Shown: one piece after another, positions 1 through 10,976 of the stretch
Layout: the number at the start of each line of letters is the position of its first letter
Numbering within the stretch: position 1 is the stretch's first letter
Assembly: GCA_025458525.1 (NCBI GenBank)
Contig: JALOSF010000001.1
Location: forward strand, 45,963 to 109,962
DNA: 64,000 bases
Direction: 5' to 3'
Source: Cypionkella sp.
Lineage (GTDB): Bacteria > Pseudomonadota > Alphaproteobacteria > Rhodobacterales > Rhodobacteraceae
Notes under the pieces: generated by a model
Databases searched by the model: none
What the model was told of the DNA's origin: nothing
What the model saw: the letters and a program-made list of their open reading frames with translations, nothing else
Made by a program: the position numbers and the translations under genes

Positions 1-380
1 TGCTTGTGATCTCTGACAGCTGCTATTCCGGCGCCTTGCTGCGCGGCGCGGGCGGGGCCGAACCCGTCGATGATGCCGACCGGCTGCGCGCCCTTCAGCG
101 GCTGGCGGACAAGCGGTCGCGTATCGTCATCGCCTCGGGGGGCAATGAGCCCGTGCTGGACAGCGGCGGCGATGGTCATTCGGTCTTTGCCCGCGCGCTG
201 CTGACCGGGTTGGCCGAGATGGAGGAGGAGGCCTTCACCGCGCGCGAACTTTTCGACCGCTACCTGCTGCCGATGGTGGTGGGACAGGCCGCCCAAGAGC
301 CGCAATACAGGCCGATCGAACGATCCGGTCACGAAGGTGGGGATGTGGTTCTGGCGCGGATCGGCGGACAGGGCGACTGA
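1..380 (+). CDS. Caspase-like (peptidase C14 / metacaspase family) protein, C-terminal part, truncated by window edge
   Basis: Open from window start; VISDSCYSG matches the catalytic Cys motif of caspase-fold peptidases, followed by SGGNEPVLD...HSVFARALLTGL. Confidence 0.75.
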   Translation, partial: LVISDSCYSGALLRGAGGAEPVDDADRLRALQRLADKRSRIVIASGGNEPVLDSGGDGHSVFARALLTGLAEMEEEAFTARELFDRYLLPMVVGQAAQEPQYRPIERSGHEGGDVVLARIGGQGD

Positions 381-447
381 CATCGGTGAAAGACCAGCCG
401 GGGGCAAGGTGCTGCCCCCGGTGCGATGCGCATCACGGACGTCGGCA

Positions 448-1965
448 TCAGTCTTCGTCGCCGCCGATCTGGGCCAGGACATGGCCCTTGCCCCGCAGCC
501 GCAGGATGATCGGCACGATCAGGGCAAGCGCCGCCACGATCAGGATGCCGGCTGCCACCGGAGTGGACCAAAGCGTGGTCCAGTCCCCTTGCGAGATCGA
601 CAGCGCCCGGCGCAACTGCTGTTCTGCCATCGGGCCAAGGATCAGACCTACAACCACCGGCGCAATCGGATAGCCATAAAGGCGCATCAGATAGCCAAGC
701 ACCCCGAAGATCGTCAGCATGGCAAGTTCGACCGGCGACGGGTTGATCCCGATGGTGCCCAAGGTCGCAAACAGAAGGATCCCGGCATAAAGCCACGGGC
801 GCGGAATGGTCAGCAGCTTGATCCACAATCCGATCAGCGGCAGGTTCAGCACCAGAAGCATCACATTGGCAATGAGCAGGCTGGCGATCAGACCCCAGAC
901 CAGATCGGGTGCCGTGACGAACAAGAGCGGCCCCGGTTGCAAGCCGAACTGCTGGAACCCGGCCAGCATGATCGCGGCCGTCGCCGTCGTGGGCAGGCCA
1001 AGCGTCAGCAAAGGCACCAGCGTTCCGGCGGCGGCGGCGTTGTTGGCCGCCTCTGGCCCGGCGACCCCTTCGATCGCGCCCTTGCCGAATTCGTCGGCAT
1101 GGCCAGAAAACCGCTTTTCGGTGCCATAGGACAGGAAACTGGCAATATCCGCCCCGCCGGCAGGCATCGCGCCAATCGGAAAACCGATTGCCGTGCCGCG
1201 CAGCCAGGACCGCCACGACCGCTTCCAATCAGACCGGCTCATGGCGACGCCGCCCTTGATGGCATGGACCTTGTCCTCGGCGCCGCCGATCTGGGCGGCC
1301 ACGAACAGCGCCTCGCCAACGGCAAACATCGCCACGGCCAGCGTCGTCACCTCGATCCCGTCCAGAAGCTGCGGCACGCCAAAGGACAGGCGCGCCTGCC
1401 CGGTCAGGCCGTCGATCCCAATCAGGGCCAGGGCCAGACCGATGAAAAGCGACGTCATCCCCTTGAGCGCGCTGTCACCAAAGGCAGCCGAGACGGTGAC
1501 AAAGGCCAGCACCATCAGGGCGAAATATTCGCGCGGCCCGAAGATCAGCGCCAGCTTGACGATATGGGGCGCCAGAAAGGCAAGCGCCATGGTGGCCAGC
1601 ACCCCCGCCACAAAGGATCCGATGGCCGCAGTTGCAAGCGCCGGACCGCCGCGCCCGGCACGGGCCATCTTGTTGCCCTCCAGCGCCGTCACGATCGACG
1701 CGCTTTCGCCCGGCGTGTTGAGCAGGATCGATGTGGTCGAACCGCCATACATCCCGCCGTAATAGATGCCCGCGAACATGATGAGCGACCCCGCAGGATC
1801 AAGCCCATAGGTCACGGGAAGCAATAGGGCCACCGTCAGCGCGGGCCCGATGCCGGGCAAGACACCGACCGCGGTGCCAAGCGTGACGCCGATCAGCGCA
1901 TAGAGCAGGATCATCGGGTCTGTCGCCACCGCCAGCCCCTGAAGCAAGAAGTCGATGGTGGTCAT
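448..1965 (-). CDS. tctA: Tripartite tricarboxylate transporter, large membrane subunit TctA
   Basis: 505 aa; [45 protein letters not shown] and [18 protein letters not shown] are TctA signatures. Confidence 0.93.
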   Translation of the reverse strand: MTTIDFLLQGLAVATDPMILLYALIGVTLGTAVGVLPGIGPALTVALLLPVTYGLDPAGSLIMFAGIYYGGMYGGSTTSILLNTPGESASIVTALEGNKMARAGRGGPALATAAIGSFVAGVLATMALAFLAPHIVKLALIFGPREYFALMVLAFVTVSAAFGDSALKGMTSLFIGLALALIGIDGLTGQARLSFGVPQLLDGIEVTTLAVAMFAVGEALFVAAQIGGAEDKVHAIKGGVAMSRSDWKRSWRSWLRGTAIGFPIGAMPAGGADIASFLSYGTEKRFSGHADEFGKGAIEGVAGPEAANNAAAAGTLVPLLTLGLPTTATAAIMLAGFQQFGLQPGPLLFVTAPDLVWGLIASLLIANVMLLVLNLPLIGLWIKLLTIPRPWLYAGILLFATLGTIGINPSPVELAMLTIFGVLGYLMRLYGYPIAPVVVGLILGPMAEQQLRRALSISQGDWTTLWSTPVAAGILIVAALALIVPIILRLRGKGHVLAQIGGDED

Positions 1966-1966
1966 C

Positions 1967-2458
1967 TCACCCTCCGAAGATCAGATTTTCCAGAAAGCCG
2001 GCCGGAAGGTTCAGTTTCAGCACCTGGTCGAACACGGCGTAAACCACCAGGGCGAACACGATCCCGATCGGAAGGGTCAGGGCAAAGTTGCGCTTGCCAA
2101 AGGCGGCGGCGGTCATGCTGAACAACACCCCGCCTGCAATGGAAAACCCCGCCGGATGCAGGAGCAGAAGCTGCAACAGCAGGCCGCCGACCACAAAGGC
2201 GATCGGCACAGGCGCCTGACGCGGCACCCCGCCATCGCCGCCGCGCAGCCCCTTGACCACATGGGCCAGCGCCAGCAGGACAAGGCCCCAGCCAACGAAA
2301 ATCAGGGTCTCGGCAGATCCGATGCCCGCGTAGCCGCCCTTGTCGGGGATGGTTCCGGCCTGCCAGATCAGAACCGCGCCACCGGCCGCCAACCCCGCGG
2401 CCACGATGAACGCCGCCCCATCGGGGCGACGTCCGGTTGCGGTCAGCCGCTTGATCAT
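1967..2458 (-). CDS. tctB: Tripartite tricarboxylate transporter, small membrane subunit TctB
   Basis: Hydrophobic protein between tctA and tctC; typical TctB length and position. Confidence 0.85.
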   Translation of the reverse strand: MIKRLTATGRRPDGAAFIVAAGLAAGGAVLIWQAGTIPDKGGYAGIGSAETLIFVGWGLVLLALAHVVKGLRGGDGGVPRQAPVPIAFVVGGLLLQLLLLHPAGFSIAGGVLFSMTAAAFGKRNFALTLPIGIVFALVVYAVFDQVLKLNLPAGFLENLIFGG

Positions 2459-3399
2459 TTCACCAGACCGATGTCTTTCAACACCGCCGTCGTGGCTTCG
2501 ATCTCCTTGGCAAGCTGGGCCTCGAACTCGGCGCCTGCCAGATAGGTGTTGGCCCAGCCCTTGGTGTCCAGCATGGCCTTCCAGCCTGCCGAATTGACCA
2601 TCGCATCGATATCGGCCGCGACGGCCGCCTTCTGCTCGGCCGACAGGCCCGGAGCGGCGGCAACCATGCGCCAGTTCTGCACGTTCACATCATAGCCCGC
2701 TTCCATCAGCGTCGGCGCATCGGTGCCCTGCCATTTCTCGGCAGTGGAAACCGCCAGCATCCGCATGGTGCCGGCCTGAACCTGCGGCAGGAACTCGCCC
2801 ACGCCCGAGATGCCAACCGTCACCTGATTGCCCAGAATGGCCGCAAGCGCCTCGCCGCCGCCGGCAAAGGCGACATAGTTGATCTTGGTCGGATCGACGC
2901 CCGCCGCCTTGGCCAGCAGGCCAACGGTGATGTGGTCCACCCCACCGGCCGAGCCGCCGGCCCAAGACACCGAACCCGGATCTGCCTTCATCATCTCGAC
3001 CAGCTCGCCGATCGTCTGGATCGGCGAGGACGCCGATACGGCAATACCCACCGCCTCGCCGGTCAAGCGCGCGATCGGGGTCACATCCGCAAGCGAAACC
3101 GGCGAGTCATTGGTCAGGATCGCCCCGACCATCACATAGCCACCCACGATCAGTTGCGTCGGATCGCCCGCGGTGCCCGCCGCGAATTGCGCAAGGCCAA
3201 CGGTGCCGCCCGCGCCGGGCACGTTTTGCACCTGGACCGAGCCCGAAATCCCCTCGGCCTGCAACACTTCCTGCATCGACCGCGCCGTGCTGTCCCATCC
3301 GCCGCCCGGTGCGGCAGGGGCCATGATGACATAATCCCCGGCAAGCGCCGGAAGTGCAAAGGCCGCCGCAAAGACAGCGCTCAAAAGCGTGTGTTTCAT
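2455..3399 (-). CDS. tctC: Tripartite tricarboxylate transporter substrate-binding protein TctC
   Basis: Signal peptide MKHTLLSAVFAAAFALPALA, then APAAPGGGWDSTARSMQEVL; ATG chosen at 3399 inside the longer ORF. Confidence 0.9.
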   Translation of the reverse strand: MKHTLLSAVFAAAFALPALAGDYVIMAPAAPGGGWDSTARSMQEVLQAEGISGSVQVQNVPGAGGTVGLAQFAAGTAGDPTQLIVGGYVMVGAILTNDSPVSLADVTPIARLTGEAVGIAVSASSPIQTIGELVEMMKADPGSVSWAGGSAGGVDHITVGLLAKAAGVDPTKINYVAFAGGGEALAAILGNQVTVGISGVGEFLPQVQAGTMRMLAVSTAEKWQGTDAPTLMEAGYDVNVQNWRMVAAAPGLSAEQKAAVAADIDAMVNSAGWKAMLDTKGWANTYLAGAEFEAQLAKEIEATTAVLKDIGLVK

Positions 3400-3512
3400 C
3401 TGGTGTCTCCTCCCTGGGCACGGTTGCCCGCGCCGATTGTCTTGGGCTGCACCTCCTCGTGCCTGCCCTGCCGCGAAATTCAGCACATAAACCTGTCATC
3501 TGGCTGACACTG

Positions 3513-4592
3513 TCAGCGGCCTTCCAAGGCCTCATGCCACAGACGATAGAATCGGCGCCGCTTGGCCTGATCCAGATAGACCATGACCCCCGGACTGACC
3601 GACACGGGGCGCAGGTGGTTGCCCAGCGCGGCCTGCATGGCAAGCGCGGTGTTCGCGCCGGACACTTCCAGACTGACCGCGGGCAGGCGGAGTTTCTCGG
3701 ACAAGAGTGTCTGCCCCTCGCGACTCATCAGAAAGCCAAGGAAGGCGGCCCCAAGATCGGGGGAGGCAGAGGCGCGCGGCACCAGACCCACGCGCGACAC
3801 CACCACCGTGAAGTCACGCAGCAGCACAAAGCCAAGATCGGGCAGCCGCCGCGCCTGATCGGCGGCGTAAGAGCCAAGGATGTTGTAGCCGATCACCAGC
3901 CGCCCATCGGCCACCCTGTCGATGATCTGCTGGCTCGTGGAAAACGTCTGCATCCCGGCCCGCGCCATGCTGCGCAGCAAGGACCAGATATCGGGGAAAT
4001 GCTCGGCATCCCGGGCAAGGAACAGATAGCCCACCGCCGATTGCCGGATGTCATAGGTGCCGATCCGGCCGCGCAGATCGCGGGGCGCCTCGCGCAGCCA
4101 CTCCATCAATTCGAGCCGGGAAAGCGGGGGGCCGTCCGGAAAGCTCGGCTTGTGATAGACCAGGACCCCAGGCTCATAGGTCAGCGCAAAGGCTGTGTCC
4201 TGCCAATTGGCCCAGTCGGGCCAGTCGCGCGCCTCGGGCACGCGCACGCGCTGCGCATAGCCGTCGTTGGCCAGCTTGATCTGCAAATCCATGCCCGAGG
4301 AAAACACGAAATCCGCCGTCGGCGCGCCCGCATCGGTTTCTGCGACCACACGGTCTGCGATCTGCGCGGCGAGAAAATCTTCATAGCGCACCGCGACGTC
4401 CGGATGGCTGGCCTGAAAGGCTTCGATCAGCGGCCGTGCCAGCCGGTAATCGAAGGTGGAATAGATCACAAGGCTGCGATCCCCCTCTCCGCCCTTGGCC
4501 GGAAAGGTGACGGATTCGGCACAGGCCGCCGTGGCCGGAAGCAAGAGGGCCAGCACCAGGCGGATCAGGGCAAGTCCAGATGCGCGTGACAT
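3513..4592 (-). CDS. ABC transporter substrate-binding protein (iron(III)-binding-like periplasmic protein)
   Basis: Signal peptide; LVIYSTFDYRLARPLIEAFQASHPDVAVRYEDF typical of FbpA/AfuA-like SBPs. Confidence 0.75.
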   Translation of the reverse strand: MSRASGLALIRLVLALLLPATAACAESVTFPAKGGEGDRSLVIYSTFDYRLARPLIEAFQASHPDVAVRYEDFLAAQIADRVVAETDAGAPTADFVFSSGMDLQIKLANDGYAQRVRVPEARDWPDWANWQDTAFALTYEPGVLVYHKPSFPDGPPLSRLELMEWLREAPRDLRGRIGTYDIRQSAVGYLFLARDAEHFPDIWSLLRSMARAGMQTFSTSQQIIDRVADGRLVIGYNILGSYAADQARRLPDLGFVLLRDFTVVVSRVGLVPRASASPDLGAAFLGFLMSREGQTLLSEKLRLPAVSLEVSGANTALAMQAALGNHLRPVSVSPGVMVYLDQAKRRRFYRLWHEALEGR

Positions 4593-4670
4593 GACCAAAC
4601 CTTGCCCGATGCAACGCCAGTTCACAACCTCGGGCTTTGCCTCTATCCTCGGCCCCGGGGGGGACAGGGA

Positions 4671-5339
4671 ATGCGCCTGCTTGTGGTCGAAGATGATCTG
4701 CCGCTGGCCGAGGCGCTGACGGCGCTGCTCACGTCATCTGGCTATGTCGTGGATTGCGTGCATGACGGCGAGGCCGCGATGGCGCTGGCCACCGACGAAG
4801 CGTTCGATCTGGTGATCCTCGATCTCAACCTGCCACGGCAGGACGGGCTTGCGGTGCTGCACCACATGCGGGCGCGCAACAACACCGCCGCGGTCATGGT
4901 GCTGACGGCAAAGGGGGCTGCCGAAGACCGGGTGCGCGGCCTTGACCTTGGCGCCGATGACTATCTGACCAAACCGTTCGACGTGCGCGAGTTCGAGGCC
5001 CGGGTGCGCTCTCTCTTGCGGCGTCAAGCGGGGTTGCGATCTTCGACAATCTCTCTGGGCAATCTGTCGCTTGACCTGACGACCCGTCAGTTTTCCATTT
5101 CCGATCAGACGCTTGATCTGCCCCCGCGTGAACGCGCCCTGCTGGAGCTGTTGTTGACCCGCGCAGGAAAGGTGGTGGCCAAAGAGGCGATCATGCAATC
5201 GCTGACCACCTTGGACGACATCCTGTCCGACAATGCGATCGAGCAATATGTCTCGCGGCTGCGACGGCGGCTTGCGCCGCATGGCCTTGGCCTGCGCACG
5301 GTGCGTGGCATCGGCTATCTTCTGGAAAAGGCACGCTAG
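4671..5339 (+). CDS. tctD: Response regulator, OmpR/TctD family
   Basis: MRLLVVEDDLPLAEALTALL, VILDLNLPRQDGL, winged-helix C-terminus; next to tct genes. Confidence 0.88.
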   Translation: MRLLVVEDDLPLAEALTALLTSSGYVVDCVHDGEAAMALATDEAFDLVILDLNLPRQDGLAVLHHMRARNNTAAVMVLTAKGAAEDRVRGLDLGADDYLTKPFDVREFEARVRSLLRRQAGLRSSTISLGNLSLDLTTRQFSISDQTLDLPPRERALLELLLTRAGKVVAKEAIMQSLTTLDDILSDNAIEQYVSRLRRRLAPHGLGLRTVRGIGYLLEKAR

Positions 5340-5342
5340 GGG

Positions 5343-6743
5343 ATGGCGGCCTATTCGCTGCGCCGCCGCCTGCTGTTGTGGCTTTTCCTTGCGACGGCCG
5401 TGCTGGGCCTTCTGGCCCTGGCCGACACTTGGCGCGAGGCGTTGCGCACCGCCCAAGGCGTGTCGGACCGGGTTCTGGTCGGCTCCGCCCTTGCGATTGC
5501 CGAAAGCGTGACCGTGGATGAAACCGGCACGCTCGAGGTGGATATCCCCTATTCCTCGCTTGAAATGCTGACTTCGGCCGCGCAGGACAAGGTGTTTTAC
5601 CGCGTCGATGGGCAACCGGGCGGTTTTCTGACCGGCTATGCCGATCTGGACTATACCCAGCCCGAGGGGCAGGCCCCGGTGTTTTCCGACAGCACCTTCC
5701 GCGGCGTCGGCATCCGCAGCGCCACCTTGCGGCGCGAGGTGTCAACCGGCGCCAGTTCCATCGCCTTCACCGTCACGGTCGCGGAATCCACACTGGCACG
5801 CGCGGCACTGGCGCGGGCGATCCTGCTGCGATCGGCCCTGCGGCTGGCGGTTCTGATCTCTGGCGTCGCGGCCATTGTCTGGCTGGGCGTCACGCTGGCG
5901 CTGCGCCCGCTTGATCGGCTTGGTGCCGTCATCGCCGAACGCTCGCCCGATGACCTGCGCCCCGTGACCGCCGATGTGCCGCAAGAGGTGGCCGCGCTGG
6001 TGCTTGCCATCAACTCGTTCATGGCGCGATTGGACACGGCTGTGAATGCGCTGCGCAATTTCACCGGCAATGCCAGCCATCAGCTGCGCACCCCATTGGC
6101 CGTGGTGCGCACCCAGCTTGCGCTGATCGACCGCAGCACAACGCCACCGGCCCGGCAGGCCGCCATGGCCAAGGCGCAAATCGCGCTGGAACGGGCCGAA
6201 CGGGTTCTGGCGCAGCTTCTGGTGCTGGCGCGTGTGGATGCAGCCAGCGGGGCGGCCGCTCTCGGGCCTGTCAACATCGTTGCCACTGCCAAGGATCTGA
6301 CAGCCGAGATGGTGCCCTTTGCGCTGGAGCGTGACGTGGATCTTGGCTTCGAAGGCCCGGTCTGGGCCTTTGGTCATGCCGAGCCGGTATTGCTGGCCGA
6401 ACTGCTCAAGAACCTTGTCGGCAATGCCATCGCCTATGCCGGTCACGGCGCGGTGGTGACGGTGCGGGTAAAGGATCACCCCCAGGGCATCGAACTGGCG
6501 GTCGAGGACAACGGGCCGGGTCTGAGCCCAGCCCAGATCACCCTCGCGCTCCGGCGTCGTCGCGGCGCATCGATCCAGGCCCAGACCGCTGTTCGGGATC
6601 AGGAAGCGGGATATGGCTTTGGCCTTGCGATCAGCGCCGAAATCGCGGCGCTGTTCGATGCAGAGCTTCACCTTGCCCCGGGCGCGGGAGGGCGCGGGTT
6701 GCTGGCCAGCGTTGTGCTGCACCGGGCCCCTGCCGGCCCGTGA
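5343..6743 (+). CDS. tctE: Sensor histidine kinase, TctE family
   Basis: HAMP-like region, NASHQLRTPLAVVRTQ H-box, ELLKNLVGNAIAYAG N-box, EDNGPGLS. Confidence 0.88.
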   Translation: MAAYSLRRRLLLWLFLATAVLGLLALADTWREALRTAQGVSDRVLVGSALAIAESVTVDETGTLEVDIPYSSLEMLTSAAQDKVFYRVDGQPGGFLTGYADLDYTQPEGQAPVFSDSTFRGVGIRSATLRREVSTGASSIAFTVTVAESTLARAALARAILLRSALRLAVLISGVAAIVWLGVTLALRPLDRLGAVIAERSPDDLRPVTADVPQEVAALVLAINSFMARLDTAVNALRNFTGNASHQLRTPLAVVRTQLALIDRSTTPPARQAAMAKAQIALERAERVLAQLLVLARVDAASGAAALGPVNIVATAKDLTAEMVPFALERDVDLGFEGPVWAFGHAEPVLLAELLKNLVGNAIAYAGHGAVVTVRVKDHPQGIELAVEDNGPGLSPAQITLALRRRRGASIQAQTAVRDQEAGYGFGLAISAEIAALFDAELHLAPGAGGRGLLASVVLHRAPAGP

Positions 6744-6822
6744 CCCGTAAACGGCGCAGACATGCAAAAGGCGCGGAGGGTTGCCCCGCCGCGCCCCTGT
6801 GTCTGGCCCGAAGGTCAGGGAT

Positions 6823-7425
6823 TTACGCTTCTTCGGCGTTGTCGTCCGAACGCAGGCCCGAGGGCGACGCGATATTGGCGATCACGAAGTTGCGCTTGAT
6901 CGTCGGCACCACGCCTTCGGGCAGTTTCACGTCGTCGATGTGGATCACATCGCCGATGTTCTTGCCGGTCAGGTCAACCGTGATGTGATCGGGGATATCC
7001 CCTGCCGTCACTTCCAGTTCCACTTCGGGGCGCACCACAGTCAGCGTGCCGCCACGCTTCAGGCCGGGGGCCTTGTCGTGGTTTTCGAAGTTGACGTGAA
7101 TGAACAGATTGATGCGCGAGGTGCGACGCAGGCGCATCAGATCGACGTGGGTCGGAAGATCCTTGACCACATCGCGCTGCACACCGCGGCAGATGACGCG
7201 AACATCTTCCTGACCTTCAACCTTCAGGTTGAACAGCGTCGAAAGGAAACGGCCCTTCTTCAGCTTGGTCAGCAGGTAGTTGTATTTGATGTTGATCGGA
7301 AGCGGATCTGCGCCACCACCGTAAACAATACCGGGCACGAGTTGCTCACGACGAGCTTGACGGGCGGCCCCCTTGCCTGTCCCCATCCGTGCCTCGGCGA
7401 TCAGATCAGGGATCTCACCAGCCAT
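6823..7425 (-). CDS. rplY: 50S ribosomal protein L25/general stress protein Ctc
   Basis: [46 protein letters not shown]; long alphaproteobacterial form. Confidence 0.93.
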   Translation of the reverse strand: MAGEIPDLIAEARMGTGKGAARQARREQLVPGIVYGGGADPLPINIKYNYLLTKLKKGRFLSTLFNLKVEGQEDVRVICRGVQRDVVKDLPTHVDLMRLRRTSRINLFIHVNFENHDKAPGLKRGGTLTVVRPEVELEVTAGDIPDHITVDLTGKNIGDVIHIDDVKLPEGVVPTIKRNFVIANIASPSGLRSDDNAEEA

Positions 7426-7497
7426 TGCAGTTCTCCATATGATAAGTCCACCGCCCTCCAAGGGTGCGCGGTGCGACCGGGGGGCTATAGCGGGGAA

Positions 7498-7950
7498 TCA
7501 GCGCGGGGGAAAGCGGAAATCGCGGCTTTCTTTGGCCCCCTTCGCCATGGCCTTTGCAAGATCGGCAATGGTGCGCGTGGCAAGATGGCGGCGCAGCACC
7601 GCCTCGGCCTCGGCCATTGCGGCGTGCAGGGTGGACTGCATCGCCGCCACGATGGCGCAGTCCTTTTCCGCGGCCAAGGGCTCTGCCGTCAGGAACGGCG
7701 CGCCGATGGCGTCATAAACCTCGGCCACCGTGATCTGATCCGCCGCCCGCGCCAGCCGCCATCCCCCCGCATGGCCCTTGCCCGACACCACCAGCCCCCG
7801 CACCCGCAAAAGCCCCAGCACCCGCCGCACGACGACCGGATTGGTCGCATTGTGCCCGGCAATCACTTCGGACGTGAACACCTGTTCGGGCGCTGCCGCC
7901 ATATGGCCCAGCGTGTGCAGCGCAAGGGAAAGCTTGTTGTTCCGTTTCAT
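7498..7950 (-). CDS. Rrf2 family transcriptional regulator
   Basis: KLSLALHTLGHMA...FTSEVIAGHNATNPVVVRRVLGLLRVRGLVVSGKGHAGGWRLAR...ITVAEVYDAIG. Confidence 0.85.
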   Translation of the reverse strand: MKRNNKLSLALHTLGHMAAAPEQVFTSEVIAGHNATNPVVVRRVLGLLRVRGLVVSGKGHAGGWRLARAADQITVAEVYDAIGAPFLTAEPLAAEKDCAIVAAMQSTLHAAMAEAEAVLRRHLATRTIADLAKAMAKGAKESRDFRFPPR

Positions 7951-7967
7951 GTAACTATTATAGTTAC
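7951..7967. promoter_or_regulatory. Perfect 17-bp palindrome GTAACTATTATAGTTAC, candidate operator for the adjacent Rrf2 regulator
   Basis: 8-bp arms around one central base, between divergent Rrf2 and oxidoreductase genes. Confidence 0.7.
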
Positions 7968-7995
7968 GTGATTCGTCAGACGCAAGGAAAAGCAG

Positions 7996-8892
7996 ATGGA
8001 AAACGACTGTGACGTGGCAATCGTGGGCGGCAGCTTTGCCGGGCTGGCCGCCGGGCTGATGCTGGCGCGGGGTCGGCGGCGGGTGGTGGTGTTCGACGAA
8101 GGCCAGACCCGCAACCGCTTTGCCGATGCGGGCCATGGCTTTCTGGGCATGGACGGGCTGGCCCCGGCAGAAATGCAGCGCCGCGGACAGGCCGATCTGC
8201 TGGCCTATCCCACCGCCCAGATCGTGCCGCAGCGCGTCACCTCTGTCACCGGAACGCAGGGCCGCTTTATCCTGACCGCCCGCGAAAGCTGGACCGCAAG
8301 ACAGGTGATCCTTGCGCATGGCATGCGTGACAACCTGCCCGATATTCCGGGCCTTGCCGAAGGCTGGGGCCAATGGGCCATGCAATGCCCCTATTGCCAC
8401 GGCTATGAGGCGGCAGACCAACCCACCGGCATCCTGATGACCGGCGCCGCCCCGCCACATCACCTGACGATGCTGCGCGACTGGACGGGCGATCTGGCCC
8501 TGTTCTGCAACGGATACGCCCCGGACGCAGACACGCGCGCCAAGGCAAACGCATGGGGTATTCCGGTCTATGATCCGCCCGTTGTGGCGATCCGCAACGA
8601 TGGCCCCCACCGCACCCTTCTGCTGGCGGATGGGCGCGAGGTGGCGCGCGCGGTGCTTTACCTCGTCTCTCGGTCAGAACCGTCCTGCGATCTGGCCGCA
8701 CAGCTTGGCTGCGCGATGGAGGATGGCCCGACCGGCCCCTTTGTCAGCGTCGACATGATGCAGCAAACCAGCGTTCCCGGCCTCTTTGCGGCGGGGGATC
8801 TGTGCCGCCCGATGTATGGCGCGCTGTTTGCCGCAGCCGATGGCGCCCGCGCCGGGGCGGGGGCGCATCACGCGCTGCTGTTTGCCGCCTGA
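7996..8892 (+). CDS. NAD(P)/FAD-dependent oxidoreductase, thioredoxin reductase-like
   Basis: DVAIVGGSFAGLAAGLMLARG Rossmann motif; CPYCHGYE; VPGLFAAGDLCRP. Confidence 0.85.
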   Translation: MENDCDVAIVGGSFAGLAAGLMLARGRRRVVVFDEGQTRNRFADAGHGFLGMDGLAPAEMQRRGQADLLAYPTAQIVPQRVTSVTGTQGRFILTARESWTARQVILAHGMRDNLPDIPGLAEGWGQWAMQCPYCHGYEAADQPTGILMTGAAPPHHLTMLRDWTGDLALFCNGYAPDADTRAKANAWGIPVYDPPVVAIRNDGPHRTLLLADGREVARAVLYLVSRSEPSCDLAAQLGCAMEDGPTGPFVSVDMMQQTSVPGLFAAGDLCRPMYGALFAAADGARAGAGAHHALLFAA

Positions 8893-8898
8893 CCGGGA

Positions 8899-9996
8899 TC
8901 AGCCAGAAAACAGGAAGTGCAGGACATCGCCATCCTTGACCTCATAGGTCTTGCCTTCAACCCGGAACTTGCCCGCTTCTTTCGCGCCCACCTCGCCCTT
9001 GCCGGCGATGTAATCGTCATAGGCAATGGTTTCGGCGCGGATGAAGCCCTTTTCGAAATCGCCGTGAATGACACCGGCCGCCTGCGGCGCCAGCGTGCCC
9101 TTCAGGATCGTCCAGGCGCGGGCCTCCTTTGGCCCCACGGTGAAATAGGTCTGAAGATCAAGCAGCTGATAGCCCGCGCGGATCAGCCGGTCGAGCCCGG
9201 CCTCGTGCAGGCCCATTTCCTCGAGAAACATGGCCGCCTCGTCCTGGGGCAACTGGCTGATCTCCTCCTCGATCCGGGCAGAAATCACCACCGTGCCCGC
9301 GCCTTGCGCGCGTGCCATCTCGGCCACGCGCTGCGATTGGCTGTTGCCCGACGCGGCCGAGGCTTCCTCGACGTTGCAGACGTAAAGCACGGGCTTGGAC
9401 GTGAGCAGTTGCAGCAAACGCCACGCGCGTTGGTCATCCTCGGCGACCTTGATCGTGCGGGCTGGCCTGCCCTCCTCCAGCACCTTTTGCGCCATCGCCA
9501 ACAGACGATCCTGATCGGCGGCTTCCTTGTCGCCGCCCTTCATCTTGCGGGCAAGATTGGCGCGCCGCCGCTCGATGCTTTCAAGGTCGGCCAGCATCAA
9601 CTCGGTTTCGATCGTCTCGGCATCGGCGACCGGGTCGATCCGGCCCTCGACATGGGTGATGTCGCCGTCTTCAAAGCACCGCAGCACATGGGCGATGGCG
9701 TCACATTCGCGGATATTGGCCAGAAACTGGTTGCCCAGACCCTCGCCCTTGGACGCCCCGCGCACAAGGCCGGCAATATCGACAAAGGTCATGCGGGTGG
9801 GGATGATCTGCTTGCTGCCGGCAATCGCGGCCAGCTTGTCCAGACGCGGATCAGGAACAGCGACCTCACCCACATTCGGCTCGATGGTGCAGAACGGAAA
9901 GTTCGCAGCCTGCGCCGCCGCTGTGCGGGTCAAGGCGTTGAACAGGGTCGATTTGCCCACGTTCGGCAAACCCACGATACCCATCTTGAAACCCAT
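8899..9996 (-). CDS. ychF: Redox-regulated ATPase YchF (Obg family)
   Basis: MGFKMGIVGLPNVGKSTLFNALT, FVDIAGLVRGASKGEGLGNQFL, C-terminal TGS-like domain. Confidence 0.96.
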   Translation of the reverse strand: MGFKMGIVGLPNVGKSTLFNALTRTAAAQAANFPFCTIEPNVGEVAVPDPRLDKLAAIAGSKQIIPTRMTFVDIAGLVRGASKGEGLGNQFLANIRECDAIAHVLRCFEDGDITHVEGRIDPVADAETIETELMLADLESIERRRANLARKMKGGDKEAADQDRLLAMAQKVLEEGRPARTIKVAEDDQRAWRLLQLLTSKPVLYVCNVEEASAASGNSQSQRVAEMARAQGAGTVVISARIEEEISQLPQDEAAMFLEEMGLHEAGLDRLIRAGYQLLDLQTYFTVGPKEARAWTILKGTLAPQAAGVIHGDFEKGFIRAETIAYDDYIAGKGEVGAKEAGKFRVEGKTYEVKDGDVLHFLFSG

Positions 9997-10153
9997 AGCA
10001 CCCTCCTTTGGCGACGGGCCGCTTCTACAGGGGGGGCCGCAAAGGATCAAGCTGTCGCGCCGCCCGCTTGGTGCCGTCGCCCTGCGGCGCAGCGCTGTGC
10101 CCCATTGATTTTCCGCGCCCGCCCGTGCAAACCCAAGCCCAAGTATCTCGGGG

Positions 10154-10951
10154 ATGACCATGACCAGAATTGACAAGACCTTTGCGCGCCTGACAGCCGA
10201 AGGCAAAAAGGGCTTTGTCGCCTATATCATGGCGGGCGATCCTGATGTCGCCACCTCGCTTGAGGTGATGCGCGGCCTGCCCGGCGCGGGCGTTGACATC
10301 ATCGAACTGGGCATGCCCTTCACCGATCCGATGGCCGATGGGCCGACGATCCAGCTTGCCGGGCAGCGCGCGCTGGACCATCACATGAAGATGGATCAAG
10401 TGCTGGATATGGTGCGCGCCTTTCGCCAGAACGACGCCACCACGCCCATCGTCCTGATGGGCTATTACAACCCGATCTATGCGCGCGGGGTGGACCGCTT
10501 TCTGGCCGATGCCGTCGCGGCGGGGATCGACGGCCTGATCGTGGTCGATCTGCCACCCGAGGAAGACAGCGAATTGTGCCTGCCCGCGCAGGCGGCCGGA
10601 CTGAACTTCATCCGGCTGGCGACCCCCACCACCGACGCAAAGCGCCTGCCTGCGGTGCTGAAAAACACCTCCGGCTTTGTTTATTACGTCTCTGTCACCG
10701 GCATCACGGGGGCCGCCGCGGCACAAGCCGCCGACGTGGGCCCGGAAGTGGCGCGCATCAAGCAATCGACCAGATTGCCGGTCATCGTGGGCTTTGGCAT
10801 CACCACACCCGAAGCCGCAAAGGCCATCGCCGGCGTGGCGGATGGCTGCGTCGTGGGATCGGCCATCGTCAAGGATATCGGTGCCGGAAAGCCGGTGGCC
10901 GAAATCCTGGCCAACGTCGCCGCGCTGGCCGCCGGGGCGCACGCCGCCTGA
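10154..10951 (+). CDS. trpA: Tryptophan synthase alpha chain
   Basis: [50 protein letters not shown]. Confidence 0.96.
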   Translation: MTMTRIDKTFARLTAEGKKGFVAYIMAGDPDVATSLEVMRGLPGAGVDIIELGMPFTDPMADGPTIQLAGQRALDHHMKMDQVLDMVRAFRQNDATTPIVLMGYYNPIYARGVDRFLADAVAAGIDGLIVVDLPPEEDSELCLPAQAAGLNFIRLATPTTDAKRLPAVLKNTSGFVYYVSVTGITGAAAAQAADVGPEVARIKQSTRLPVIVGFGITTPEAAKAIAGVADGCVVGSAIVKDIGAGKPVAEILANVAALAAGAHAA

Positions 10952-10976
10952 CCGCACGCCCGCCCGACAGCGGGCG

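Noticed and set aside
1-380. Caspase-like gene as part of a defence system
   Set aside because: Only the 3' end is in the window and the neighbouring genes (tct operon) give no defence context.
337-1827. 496-aa plus-strand ORF
   Set aside because: Antisense shadow of tctA.
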